64,000 bases of DNA, taken from Kitasatospora sp. NBC_00458. Lineage in GTDB: Bacteria; Actinomycetota; Actinomycetes; Streptomycetales; Streptomycetaceae. Numbering within the stretch: the first letter of the stretch is position 1; every line of letters begins with the position of its first letter. The notes beneath the pieces are model-generated. The model was not told where the DNA came from, made no database searches, and saw only the letters and a list, made by a program, of their open reading frames with translations. Position numbers and translations under genes: made by a program. Below, piece by piece: positions 1-8,506 of the stretch. The stretch covers positions 4,837,001 through 4,901,000 of the forward strand of contig NZ_CP107904.1 of assembly GCF_036013975.1 (NCBI RefSeq), in the 5' to 3' direction.

Positions 1-315
1 CCGTTCGGCTCCGGGGGCGGCTGCGGCGCTCGTTCGGGTGCTCCCGGTGGTCCGGTCCGTGTCCGTGCGCCGGGGGCGCGCGTTGGGCACCAGAAATGGT
101 GGCCGCGCGCGGTGGGTGGGCGGTCGGGCCGGGGCGGGGTCAGGAGAGGGAGCGCGGTGGCGGCGATGCGTGCGGTCCGTGCGGTGCGTGCGGAGCGGGA
201 GTCGGGCACCCGGGAGCGGGGCTCCCGGGAGGGGTGGCCGGCGGAGCCGGCGGCGGGCGGACGACCGGCGGTGGAGCGCCCGGTGACGGAACGCCCGGTG
301 ACGGAACGCCCCGTG

Positions 316-1068
316 ATGCCGCGGACGCTCGCGCCGCGGGGGGCCGAGCCGCGGACGGCGGCGGTCCGGACCGGGGTGGTGCGGGCGGCGGCGGTGCTGG
401 CGGTGGCCGGGCTGGGGCTGACCGGCTGCATGTCGGTGGGGCCCGGTGCGGACGAGAAGCACGGCGCGGTGCCGGTGGGCCAGGCCGGAACGGCGGCGAA
501 GCCGGGCGGCGGCTCCTCGGCCTCCCCGGCCGGCGGCGCGCACCAGGGTGGCGCGTCCGGGCGGCCGGAGCGTACGGGGAGCGTGCAGGGGCAGAACGCG
601 CCGGGTGGCGGGCAGCTCGGCCCGGCCGCCGGTGAGCCGCCGGCCATGACGGGCGACCTGACCGGCGTGAACGGCGCACCCGTCGGCGCGGAGCCGGTGC
701 CGGTGGGCGGGCCGGGGGAGGCCGCGCCCGGCGCGAGCGGCGCCGCCGGGGGGCCGAGCGCCAGCCCCGCGCCCCACCCGGGCGCCGGCACGACCACCGG
801 CGGGACGGCCGGCGGCGCGGGCGGCACCGCCGGGGCGGGCCACACCACGGGCGGCACCGGGGCCACCGCCGGAACGGGGCCCGGCACCGGGGACGGCCGT
901 TCCGGCGGCTCGACGGCGTCCGCGCCGGCGGCGAGCCCGAGCGGGCGCCCGCCCGCCTCGCCCGAGCCCGCGCACACCACGCCCGCGCCGAGCGCCACCC
1001 CGGCGCCGGAGCCCTCGCCCGCCGCGACGGCCTCCCCGGCGCCCAGCGCGGGAACGGGAGGGCAGTAG
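316..1068 (+). CDS. Putative Ser/Pro/Gly-rich lipoprotein
   Basis: A hydrophobic signal segment ends in a lipobox (LTGC) about 35 residues after the chosen ATG. The protein is therefore expected to be lipid-anchored on the outer face of the membrane. After the Cys there is only low-complexity sequence rich in Gly, Ala, Ser, Thr and Pro, with no recognisable domain, as in many streptomycete surface lipoproteins. The start is uncertain: the frame is open back to about position 112, no clear ribosome site precedes the ATG at 316, and upstream GTG codons are possible. Function unknown. The 315 bases before this gene hold nothing I can support. Confidence 0.6.
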   Translation: MPRTLAPRGAEPRTAAVRTGVVRAAAVLAVAGLGLTGCMSVGPGADEKHGAVPVGQAGTAAKPGGGSSASPAGGAHQGGASGRPERTGSVQGQNAPGGGQLGPAAGEPPAMTGDLTGVNGAPVGAEPVPVGGPGEAAPGASGAAGGPSASPAPHPGAGTTTGGTAGGAGGTAGAGHTTGGTGATAGTGPGTGDGRSGGSTASAPAASPSGRPPASPEPAHTTPAPSATPAPEPSPAATASPAPSAGTGGQ

Positions 1069-1110
1069 CGCGGCCGGCCGGGCTTCGGTTTCCGAGTCCG
1101 GCCAGCGCAT

Positions 1111-1140
1111 TTGCCTCTGATCCCCAGGTTCGTCTATGGT
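1111..1140 (+). promoter_or_regulatory. Putative housekeeping promoter of the DEAD-box helicase gene
   Basis: TTGCCT (1111-1116) and TATGGT (1135-1140) are separated by 18 bp, a good match to the vegetative sigma consensus. This implies a leader of about 140 nt before the ATG at 1288. Long leaders are common for cold-inducible helicase genes, but no specific element was recognised here. Confidence 0.5.
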
Positions 1141-1287
1141 GGTAGATCGTTCGTTTGATCCATTTGACTGGCGCCCTAACTCACCTGGCGCCCTTGGCGC
1201 GTTCCGGCGATCCGTGGCTGACCGCATAGAGGCGGTTGTGAAACAGAACCCCGGACTTTGGCGCGTGCCACTTCCGGAAGGTTTTAG

Positions 1288-3660
1288 ATGTCTCTCGTTG
1301 ACGACGCCCGCTTCGCCATGCCTGCGAGCGAGACCGCCGCCGATGCCGCAACCACCGAGCCGACCACCGATTCCCTCGACGCCGCCCAGCCGGCCGTCGA
1401 GGCCGACGCCGAGCTGATCGCCGCCGTCGACGAGGTCGACACCACCGACGCCGACGCGACCGACGAGGCCGCGGCCGACGACGCCGCCGAGGCCGAGGAG
1501 CCCGCCGAGCCCACCCTCACCTTCGGTGACCTGGGCCTGCCGGACGACATCGTCCGCGCCCTCGCCAAGCGGGGCGTGACCACCCCGTTCCCGATCCAGG
1601 CCGCGACCATCCCGGACGCGCTGGCCGGCAAGGACGTGCTGGGCCGCGGCCGCACCGGCTCCGGCAAGACCCTCAGCTTCGGCCTGCCGCTGCTGACCCG
1701 CCTCGCCGCCGGCGAGCGGACCCGCGCCAAGCACCCGCGCGGCCTGATCCTCGTCCCGACCCGTGAGCTGGCGATGCAGGTCGCCGACGCCCTGGAGCCC
1801 TTCGGCTCGGTGCTCGGCCTGCGGCTCAAGGTGGTCTGCGGCGGTACCTCGATGTCCAACCAGATCTACGCGCTGGAGCGCGGCGTCGACGTCCTCGTCG
1901 CCACCCCCGGCCGTCTGCGCGACCTGATCAACCGCGGCTCCGCCAAGCTCGACGACGTCCAGGTCGCCGTCCTCGACGAGGCCGACCAGATGGCCGACAT
2001 GGGCTTCCTGCCCGAGGTCACCGAGATCCTCGACCAGGTGCCGGCCGGCGGCCAGCGCCTGCTGTTCTCCGCCACCCTGGAGAACGAGATCGACACCCTG
2101 GTCAAGCGCTACCTGAACAGCCCGGTCACCCACGAGGTCGACCCGTCGGCCGGCGCGGTGACCACCATGACCCACCACATCCTCGTGGTGAAGCCCAAGG
2201 ACAAGGCGCCGATCACCAACGCGATCGCCGCCCGCAAGGGCCGGACGATCATCTTCGTCCGCACCCAGATGGGCGCCGACCGCGTCGCCGAGCAGCTCGT
2301 CGAGGCCGGCGTGAAGGCCGACGCGCTGCACGGCGGCATGACCCAGGGCGCCCGTACCCGGGTCCTCGGCGACTTCAAGGACGGCTACGTCAACGTCGTC
2401 GTCGCCACCGACGTCGCCGCCCGCGGCATCCACGTCGACGGCATCGACCTGGTGCTCAACGTCGACCCGGCCGGCGACCACAAGGACTACCTGCACCGCT
2501 CGGGCCGCACCGCCCGCGCCGGCCGCTCCGGCATCGTCGTCACCCTGGTGCTGCCGCACCAGCGCCGCGGTGTCTTCCGCCTGATGGAGGACGCCGGCGT
2601 CGACGCCAGCCGCCACATCCTGGACCACGCCTTCGACCCGGAGGTGGCCCGGATCACCGGCGCCCGTTCGCTGGTCGAGGTCCAGGCGGAGAGCGCCTCC
2701 AACATCGCCGGTGCCGCCGAGCGCGAGGTCGCCGACATGGCCCGCCAGCTGGAGCGGGCCCAGCGCCGCGCCTCCGAGCTGCGCGACGAGGCCGACCGGC
2801 TGTCCGCGCGGGCCGCTCGCGAGCGGGCCGACCTGGGCATCGTGGACGAGGCCCCGGCCGCCGAGGCCGAGGGCGAGGCCGTGACCGGCGAGACCGTCGC
2901 GGTCGAGTCGGCCGCGCCCGCCGCGGTCGCCGAGGAGCGCGCGCCGTCGTACCGCGAGGCGCGCAACGAGCGCCCGGCGTTCCGCGAGGACCGTCCGGCG
3001 TTCAACCGCGACCGTGACGACCGTGGTGGCCGTTCCGGTGGCTTCAACCGTGACCGTGACGACCGTGGCGGCTTCAACCGCGACCGTGGGGACCGTCCGG
3101 CGTTCAACCGCGACCGCGATGACCGTGGTGGCCGTTCCGGTGGCTTCAACCGTGACCGTGACGACCGTGGCGGCTTCAACCGCGACCGTGGGGACCGTCC
3201 GGCGTTCAACCGCGACCGCGATGACCGTGGTGGCCGTTCCGGTGGCTTCAACCGTGACCGTGACGACCGTGGCGGCTTCAACCGCGACCGTGGGGACCGT
3301 CCGGCGTTCAACCGCGACCGCGATGACCGTGGTGGCCGTTCCGGTGGCTTCAACCGTGACCGTGACGACCGCGGCGGCTTCAACCGCGACCGCGACGACC
3401 GCGGCGGCCGTTCCTTCGGCGACCGTCCGGCCCGTTCCTTCGGCGACCGTCCGGCCTTCGGCCGTGACCGCGACGAGCGCGGCGGCGCCGGCGCGAGCAG
3501 CAGCCGTCCGTTCTCCCGCCGCGACGACCACCGCTCCGGTGGCCGCCCGCAGGCCGGTGGCGGCTTCAACCGCGACCGTGACGACCGCGGCGGCCGCTCC
3601 GGCGGCTTCAACTCGGGCGGTTTCAACCGCGACGACCGCAAGCCGCGCTGGAAGAACTGA
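1288..3660 (+). CDS. DEAD-box ATP-dependent RNA helicase with RGG-like repeat tail
   Basis: This cytosolic helicase unwinds RNA duplexes and probably acts in ribosome assembly, mRNA decay and cold growth. An acidic Ala/Asp/Glu/Thr-rich N-terminus (about 1-75) precedes the core. The core shows the Q motif (FPIQ), Walker A GRTGSGKT, DEAD (VLDEADQ), SAT (LFSATL) and motif VI (HRSGRTARAG). The tail from about residue 550 is made of FNRDRDDRGG-type units, basic and Gly-rich, as in RNA-binding tails of this family. At 790 residues it is longer than the usual 450-600 because of the repeated tail. The ATG is preceded by GGAAGG. Confidence 0.95.
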   Translation: MSLVDDARFAMPASETAADAATTEPTTDSLDAAQPAVEADAELIAAVDEVDTTDADATDEAAADDAAEAEEPAEPTLTFGDLGLPDDIVRALAKRGVTTPFPIQAATIPDALAGKDVLGRGRTGSGKTLSFGLPLLTRLAAGERTRAKHPRGLILVPTRELAMQVADALEPFGSVLGLRLKVVCGGTSMSNQIYALERGVDVLVATPGRLRDLINRGSAKLDDVQVAVLDEADQMADMGFLPEVTEILDQVPAGGQRLLFSATLENEIDTLVKRYLNSPVTHEVDPSAGAVTTMTHHILVVKPKDKAPITNAIAARKGRTIIFVRTQMGADRVAEQLVEAGVKADALHGGMTQGARTRVLGDFKDGYVNVVVATDVAARGIHVDGIDLVLNVDPAGDHKDYLHRSGRTARAGRSGIVVTLVLPHQRRGVFRLMEDAGVDASRHILDHAFDPEVARITGARSLVEVQAESASNIAGAAEREVADMARQLERAQRRASELRDEADRLSARAARERADLGIVDEAPAAEAEGEAVTGETVAVESAAPAAVAEERAPSYREARNERPAFREDRPAFNRDRDDRGGRSGGFNRDRDDRGGFNRDRGDRPAFNRDRDDRGGRSGGFNRDRDDRGGFNRDRGDRPAFNRDRDDRGGRSGGFNRDRDDRGGFNRDRGDRPAFNRDRDDRGGRSGGFNRDRDDRGGFNRDRDDRGGRSFGDRPARSFGDRPAFGRDRDERGGAGASSSRPFSRRDDHRSGGRPQAGGGFNRDRDDRGGRSGGFNSGGFNRDDRKPRWKN
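3019..3369 (+). repeat. 102-bp tandem repeats within the helicase tail
   Basis: Units begin at 3019, 3121, 3223 and 3325, exactly 102 bp (34 codons) apart. The first three are nearly identical and the fourth is partial. Each encodes a GGRSGGFNRDRDDRGG-like block. Near-identity at DNA level suggests recent expansion by slippage or recombination. Confidence 0.9.
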
Positions 3661-3670
3661 CGTCGTAGCG

Positions 3671-3753
3671 CCGCGGCCTCCGGGTGAGGCCGCGGGGCGT
3701 GGCGACTGAGCGTCGACGAAGGGCCCGCTCCACTCCGGTGGGGCGGGCCCTTC
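3671..3753 (+). terminator. Tandem terminator hairpins after the helicase gene
   Basis: Two strong hairpins follow the stop codon: arms 3671-3680/3686-3695 and arms 3718-3728/3743-3753 (GAAGGGCCCGC and its complement). They lack long T tracts, as is typical of high-GC actinomycete terminators. Confidence 0.75.
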
Positions 3754-3940
3754 GGCGTTCCCGGGCGCAGGCGGGCCGGGCGGTCCGGGCGTGTCGGTCA
3801 GTCCGGTCGGGCGGATCGGGCCGGTCGGGCGGGGGTTCCCGCCGGTCGCGGGGAACGGCCGGGACGGCCCCGGGCCCGTTGTTCTGGGGGTGAGAATAAC
3901 CAGTGGCGCCGGGTGGCCGGCGTCCCCTACGGTCGCCGAC

Positions 3941-4852
3941 ATGAGCAGCAGAATGCGCAACGTGGCGACGGAGAACGAGGGGATCGCCGAGCGGGGGAGC
4001 TACCGGGCGCCCGGGGGCGGGCTCGTCGACCTGGCCGGGCCGTTGGCGGCGGCCCGCGCCGGGACGGTGTCGTACGCCCCGGCGGAGCTGGACGCGCTGG
4101 TGTCGGCCGGAGGGCCGGGCCCCGGGCCGCTGGCGGGCGCGGTCGAGGTCACGGCCGAGGGCAGCATCCCGGCGGCCCGGCGGCTGGTCGAGGCGGGGGC
4201 CGGTCCGGTCGGGGTGCTCAACTTCGCCTCCGCGCGGAACCCGGGCGGCGGCTACCTGCGGGGCTCCCGCGCCCAGGAGGAGGACCTCTGCCGCAGCGCC
4301 CTGCTGTACACCTGCCTGGTGGAGGCACCGGACTACTACGAGGCGCACCGGGCCTCCCGCGACCTCAGGTACAGCCACCGGGTGATCGTCTCGCCCGGGG
4401 TGCCGGTGATCCGGGGCGAGGGCGGCGAGCTGCTGGCCCGCCCGTACCCGGTCACCTTCCTGACCTCGCCGGCCCCGAACGCGGGCCAGCTGGCGCTGCG
4501 TGCGGAGGCCGCGGCGGCGGGCACGGGGGCGGGGGCCGACGCGGACCCGGACCCGGAGGGCGCGGAGCTGAACGGGGCCGTGGACGCGAACGGCGCGGTG
4601 GACGTCCGGGGGGTGCTCGCCGAGCGGGCCGAGCGGGTGCTCGCGGCGGCGGCGCAGCACGGGATACGCGCGCTGGTGCTGGGGGCGTGGGGCTGCGGGG
4701 TGTTCCGCAACGACCCGGCCCAGGTGGCGGAGGCCTTCGAGGGCGCACTGGCCCGGTACGGAGCCGCCTTCGACCGGGTGGTGTTCGCGGTCTGGGACCG
4801 GACGCCGGTCTCGCCGAACCGGGCCGCGTTCGAGGCCCGGTTCGGCCGCTGA
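3941..4852 (+). CDS. Bacterial-type poly(ADP-ribose) glycohydrolase-like protein (TIGR02452 family)
   Basis: The sequence contains NPGGGYLRGSRAQEE, which fits the GGG-X(6-8)-QEE signature of microbial PARG-type macrodomains. In that motif the second Glu is catalytic for cleaving the ribose-ribose bond of poly(ADP-ribose). A second conserved stretch (GAWGCGVFRNDP) near the C-terminus also fits the family. Between them lies an Ala/Gly-rich insertion of about 40 residues absent from compact members. Length 303 residues. The ATG at 3941 is the first Met fitting the domain start, though no strong ribosome site precedes it. It stands alone. Substrate and role in this organism are inferred only. Confidence 0.8.
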   Translation: MSSRMRNVATENEGIAERGSYRAPGGGLVDLAGPLAAARAGTVSYAPAELDALVSAGGPGPGPLAGAVEVTAEGSIPAARRLVEAGAGPVGVLNFASARNPGGGYLRGSRAQEEDLCRSALLYTCLVEAPDYYEAHRASRDLRYSHRVIVSPGVPVIRGEGGELLARPYPVTFLTSPAPNAGQLALRAEAAAAGTGAGADADPDPEGAELNGAVDANGAVDVRGVLAERAERVLAAAAQHGIRALVLGAWGCGVFRNDPAQVAEAFEGALARYGAAFDRVVFAVWDRTPVSPNRAAFEARFGR

Positions 4853-4939
4853 CCGTGCCGCCGACCGTGCCGCCGACGGGCGGCAGGTGGGCCCCGGCGG
4901 CCGCCCGACGTGCGGCTGCCGGGGCGTGCCGCCGGGGCG

Positions 4940-5275
4940 TCAGTCCTTGCGGGTGACGACCGCCGACGTGACGGCGGAGGCTGCGACGACCACGCCGGTG
5001 ACGGCGAACACGGACGGCCAGGAGCCGATCCGCTTGGCCAGCGGGTGCGAGCCGCCGAACGCGGCCACGTACAGCCCGGTCAGGGCGGCCGCGGTGGCCG
5101 CACCGGAACGCCGGTGCCACTGCGTGGCGGCGCCCGCGCCGGCCACGGCCAGGACGGCGCCGCCCAGTTGGCGCTTGCCGGTCCAGCGGGCCACGCCGTA
5201 GCCGCCGACCAGACCGCCCGCCGCGGTCAGCGCGGCCGGCGCGGCGGACGTGAGCGCGTTCGGGATCCTCGCCAT
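4940..5275 (-). CDS. Small membrane protein of unknown function
   Basis: The 111 residues contain three to four short hydrophobic, Ala/Gly/Val-rich segments and end in a basic tail. GGAG lies upstream of the ATG (MARIPNALTS). No catalytic motif was seen, and it is not in an operon with its neighbours. Confidence 0.6.
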   Translation of the reverse strand: MARIPNALTSAAPAALTAAGGLVGGYGVARWTGKRQLGGAVLAVAGAGAATQWHRRSGAATAAALTGLYVAAFGGSHPLAKRIGSWPSVFAVTGVVVAASAVTSAVVTRKD

Positions 5276-5356
5276 CGTCGACTCCACTCCTCAAGCAGAC
5301 TCCTCGGGCCTCCGACCATAACCCGGCCGCACCGCCCGCCCGCCTTCGGCCGTTCC

Positions 5357-5398
5357 CCGCCTACCGCCTACCGCCTACCGCCTACCGCCTGCCGCCTG
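5357..5398. repeat. Heptanucleotide tandem repeat (CCGCCTA/CCGCCTG)
   Basis: Four copies of CCGCCTA are followed by two of CCGCCTG in the short gap between two minus-strand genes. It is a simple slippage-prone repeat. Confidence 0.85.
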
Positions 5399-5442
5399 GC
5401 CCGGGGCGGCTCCGGACCGGACCGCTGCCCGCCCGCCGTCCG

Positions 5443-6600
5443 CTACCGGACCGCCTGCCCGAAGCCTTGCGCCGGGGCGGCCGAGGCGAGCCGCGACGCG
5501 GCCTCGGCCGGGGCCAGCACCCGCTCCAGCCGGAGCTCCCCGGGCACCTCCTCGACGAACCGCCCGGCCGCCCAGCTCCGTTCGTACGGCTGCGGGTCCA
5601 GGACGAGGGTGCGGACACCGTCCACCACCGGGACGTCCTCCGGCATGCCCTCGTTCCAGATCCAGCCGCCGTCCGGTGCGACCAGGTTGAACGCGCCGGT
5701 GGCGGTGACCCGGTGCCGCCCGTCCACCCGCCCGGTCCGGCTGAGCGTGACGACCTCCGGGGCCGGCCGGGTGCCGGGCAGGTGGCCGCCGCCGATCAGC
5801 ACCTCGGCGAGCAGCGTGTGCAGCTGGAAGTTGTCGGTCAGCCCGTCCATCCGGAGCAGGTAGCCGGTGCCGGTCGGGCGGTGCAGGACCAGCAGCGGCT
5901 CGTCGTCGAGCGCGGCCGCGAGGTACCGCAGGCCCTTGAGGTCGTGCCGGTCGCCGGAGTACCGGTCGATCAGCCCGGTCAGGACGTCCGTCACGCCGGA
6001 CTCCCGGGCCGTGCGGCGGACGGCGGCGTGGGTGTAGAGCGCGAACGCGGCCCGCTGCCACAGCGAGAGCGTCCACCAGCCGATCACGGCCCGGTGGGCG
6101 TGCCACTCGTCCAGCCGCCCCGGTTCCTCGATCCGGGCGTGGGCGCGGCCGGGGCTGTCCCGGTCCGGGTCGTCCCCGTCCGGGTCGGGCAGGTCGTCCG
6201 GGCCGCCGTCGCCGGTCTCCTTCCAGCGCTCCAGGAGCAGCAGCGCGCCGGTCAGCGCCTCGCGCAGCCCGGCCAGGATGTGGTCGGCGCAGGCCACCGG
6301 GTCGGCGCCGCGCTCCACGCAGGCGCCCACCATCATCGCCAGGTGGGCGCGCTGGAACGGCGGGGTGTCCGGCAGCAGCGAGGCCAGCCGCGGGCCGACC
6401 GCCGCCGACTCCTGCTCCCCGGCCGGTCCGAGCAGTCCGCCGAGCCGCCGCAGCGCCGCGTCGAACCGCTCGCCGCCGCCGGCGTCGTGCAGCGTCGCGA
6501 CGGCTGTCTCGAACTCGGCCACCGCCCCTGCGAGGGAGGTCGGCTGACGGTCCGACGGCCCGGTGCGGCCGTCCTGCGGGGTATGAGGGTCGAACACCAT
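5443..6600 (-). CDS. Conserved protein of unknown function
   Basis: This soluble protein has 385 residues, no signal peptide and no membrane segment. The N-terminal half is helical. The C-terminal half is richer in strands and Trp/Gly, with motifs such as FNLVAPDGGWIWNEG. The ATG was chosen because the coding pattern starts there (MVFDPHTPQ). I do not recognise the family. The 190-bp gap to the divergent LtrA gene should hold both promoters. Confidence 0.65.
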   Translation of the reverse strand: MVFDPHTPQDGRTGPSDRQPTSLAGAVAEFETAVATLHDAGGGERFDAALRRLGGLLGPAGEQESAAVGPRLASLLPDTPPFQRAHLAMMVGACVERGADPVACADHILAGLREALTGALLLLERWKETGDGGPDDLPDPDGDDPDRDSPGRAHARIEEPGRLDEWHAHRAVIGWWTLSLWQRAAFALYTHAAVRRTARESGVTDVLTGLIDRYSGDRHDLKGLRYLAAALDDEPLLVLHRPTGTGYLLRMDGLTDNFQLHTLLAEVLIGGGHLPGTRPAPEVVTLSRTGRVDGRHRVTATGAFNLVAPDGGWIWNEGMPEDVPVVDGVRTLVLDPQPYERSWAAGRFVEEVPGELRLERVLAPAEAASRLASAAPAQGFGQAVR

Positions 6601-6789
6601 TCGCGGCAGCATAGAGGCCCGCCCGCGCGGAGCCGTCGTCGGGTCCGGGCCGTCCGCTGGTCCGGGCCGTCTCCCGGCCCGGCCTCGACCGCCGCCCGGC
6701 CGACGGCCCCTGGGCGGGCCCGTCCACCGCCCCGTCCGTCCGGTGGAATCCCCCGCGCGGCCCGACGCCGGTGCCCCATACTCTCGCGA

Positions 6790-8001
6790 GTGACCGCGAC
6801 CCCAGCCCGTAGCCACCCCGCCGGTGCCCCCGCCGCCACGGCCGCCACGGCCCGCACCGGACCGGCCGCCGCCTTCGCCGCTCCCGGACCGGCCGCCGCC
6901 ACCGGCGGCGAACCGGCGCTGCGCGCGAGCCCGTTGGAGCTCTTCCTCGACCTCGTCTTCGTCTTCACCGTCACCCAGCTCACCGACAGCCTCGCCCACC
7001 ACCTCACCCCGGGCGGCCTCACCCAGGTCCTGGTGATGCTGGCGGTGATCTGGTGGATGTACGACGCGTTCATCTGGCTGACCAACGCCATGCCGCCGCG
7101 CACCCACGGCCGGCGGAGCCTGCTGCTGCTGGCGATGGCGGGCTTCCTGCTGATCTCGCTCGCCGTCCCGCACGCCTTCGAGGGCAGCGGGGTCGTCTTC
7201 GGCTGGGCGTACCTCCTGGTGGTGGCCGTGCACACCGGCATGTTCGCGGTGTCCGGCGTGGCCCTGGAGCCGGTGCTGCGGATGGGCGGGCTCAACCTGG
7301 TCAACACCGCGATGGTGGTGACCGGCGGCTACCTCACCGGCTCCGGCCAGCTCGTCCTCTGGGCGGCGGCCTTCGCCCTGCAGTTCGCCATACCCCGGCT
7401 GGTCGACCTGCCCAGCTTCCAGCTGCGCGCCGACCACTTCGTCGAGCGGCACGGACTGATCGTGATCATCGCGTTCGGTGAGTCGGTGATCGCCATCGGC
7501 GTCGGCGCGGGCACCGCCGACCTGACCGCCCCGCTGGTCGCCGTCGCCGTGCTGAGCCTCGCCGTCTGCGTCGGCCTCTGGTGGGCGTACTTCGGCCACG
7601 ACGACGACGTGCGCGCCGAGCACCACATGGCCGGGGTGCCCTCGGAGGAGCGCAACCGGCTCGCCATCAGCGTCTACAACCTGGGCCACTACGGGCTGTT
7701 GCTCGGCGTGCTGCTGTTCGCCGCCGGGGTGAAGTCCGCCGTCGCCCACCCGGGTGCGCCGGTCACCGCCGCCCAGGCCGGGGCGCTGGCCGGCGGCGTC
7801 GCCGTCTTCCTCGTCGCCAACGCCGCCGGCCGCCGCACCTTCGGCCTCGGTCCGAACCTGCCGCGGCTGCTGGCCGCCGCCCTGGTGACGGCCACCGTGC
7901 CGCTCGGCACCAGCGCCTCCGCCCTGGTGCAGGTCGGCGCCGTCGTCCTCGTCCTGGCCGCCGCGTTCGCCTGGGAGCACCGGGCTGTCACAGCCCGGTG
8001 A
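6790..8001 (+). CDS. Low-temperature requirement protein A (LtrA) family membrane protein
   Basis: An Ala/Pro-rich N-terminus is followed by PLELFLDLVFVF, the typical start of the LtrA fold, and then about ten membrane segments. Conserved features are the ELFLDLVF motif, the RLVDLP loop, VERHGLIVIIAFGES and the YNLGHYGLL helix. Length 403 residues. LtrA proteins were named from a cold-growth phenotype in Listeria; their biochemical role is unsettled. TACTCT at 6779-6784 sits six bases before the GTG, so the mRNA may be leaderless. The next gene starts 12 bp downstream and may be co-transcribed. Confidence 0.9.
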   Translation: MTATPARSHPAGAPAATAATARTGPAAAFAAPGPAAATGGEPALRASPLELFLDLVFVFTVTQLTDSLAHHLTPGGLTQVLVMLAVIWWMYDAFIWLTNAMPPRTHGRRSLLLLAMAGFLLISLAVPHAFEGSGVVFGWAYLLVVAVHTGMFAVSGVALEPVLRMGGLNLVNTAMVVTGGYLTGSGQLVLWAAAFALQFAIPRLVDLPSFQLRADHFVERHGLIVIIAFGESVIAIGVGAGTADLTAPLVAVAVLSLAVCVGLWWAYFGHDDDVRAEHHMAGVPSEERNRLAISVYNLGHYGLLLGVLLFAAGVKSAVAHPGAPVTAAQAGALAGGVAVFLVANAAGRRTFGLGPNLPRLLAAALVTATVPLGTSASALVQVGAVVLVLAAAFAWEHRAVTAR

Positions 8002-8013
8002 GAGACTCCACCC

Positions 8014-8472
8014 GTGACTGACCACGCGATCACCGACGGCCTCTACCGGATCCGGAACGCCGCCGGCGGCCTGCTGCTGGAGATCGCCGGCGGCAGCCGC
8101 CGCAGCGGCGCCAAGGCGGTGCTCGGCGCGGAGGACGGCTCCGACGCGCAACTCTGGCGGCTGAGCGCCGTCCACCCCGGCGGCGCGCTGTTCCACGTCG
8201 AGAACGTGGCCGGCGGCAAGCGCCTGGACGTCACCGGGGCCTCCCCGGAGAACGGCGTCCCGGTCCAGCAGTGGTCCGCCAACGCGTTCGGCGCCCAGGA
8301 GTGGCTGGTCGAGCACCACCTCGACGACCCCGGCACGTACACCCTCACCAGCTTCGTCAGCGGCAAGGCCCTGACCGCCCCGGACGGCCCGGCCACCGAG
8401 CCGCCCACCCCCGTCCACCAGTGGGAGGACACCGACTCGCCCACCCAGTGGTGGCGCCTGGAACGGCAGTAG
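8014..8472 (+). CDS. Ricin-type beta-trefoil lectin domain protein
   Basis: The 152 residues contain three similar blocks of about 45 residues, each with a G-Y/L-x-I-x-N start and a Q-x-W end (DAQLWRL, VQQWSAN/AQEWLV, TQWWRLE). This is the QxW hallmark of the R-type lectin trefoil. There is no signal peptide and no enzyme domain, so this is a stand-alone carbohydrate-binding module that appears cytosolic. It lies 12 bp downstream of the LtrA gene. The GTG start is the only one consistent with a full first trefoil lobe. Confidence 0.8.
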   Translation: MTDHAITDGLYRIRNAAGGLLLEIAGGSRRSGAKAVLGAEDGSDAQLWRLSAVHPGGALFHVENVAGGKRLDVTGASPENGVPVQQWSANAFGAQEWLVEHHLDDPGTYTLTSFVSGKALTAPDGPATEPPTPVHQWEDTDSPTQWWRLERQ

Positions 8473-8506
8473 CCGGCCGTGGCGGCCCGTGGCGGCCCGT
8501 GGCCGG

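Noticed and set aside
3019..3369. CRISPR-like array
   Set aside because: The repeats are 102 bp with no spacers and lie in frame within the helicase tail.
5443..8418. Very long reading frames opposite the LtrA gene and overlapping several genes
   Set aside because: High-GC shadow frames; only the part at 5443-6600 has the codon pattern of a gene.
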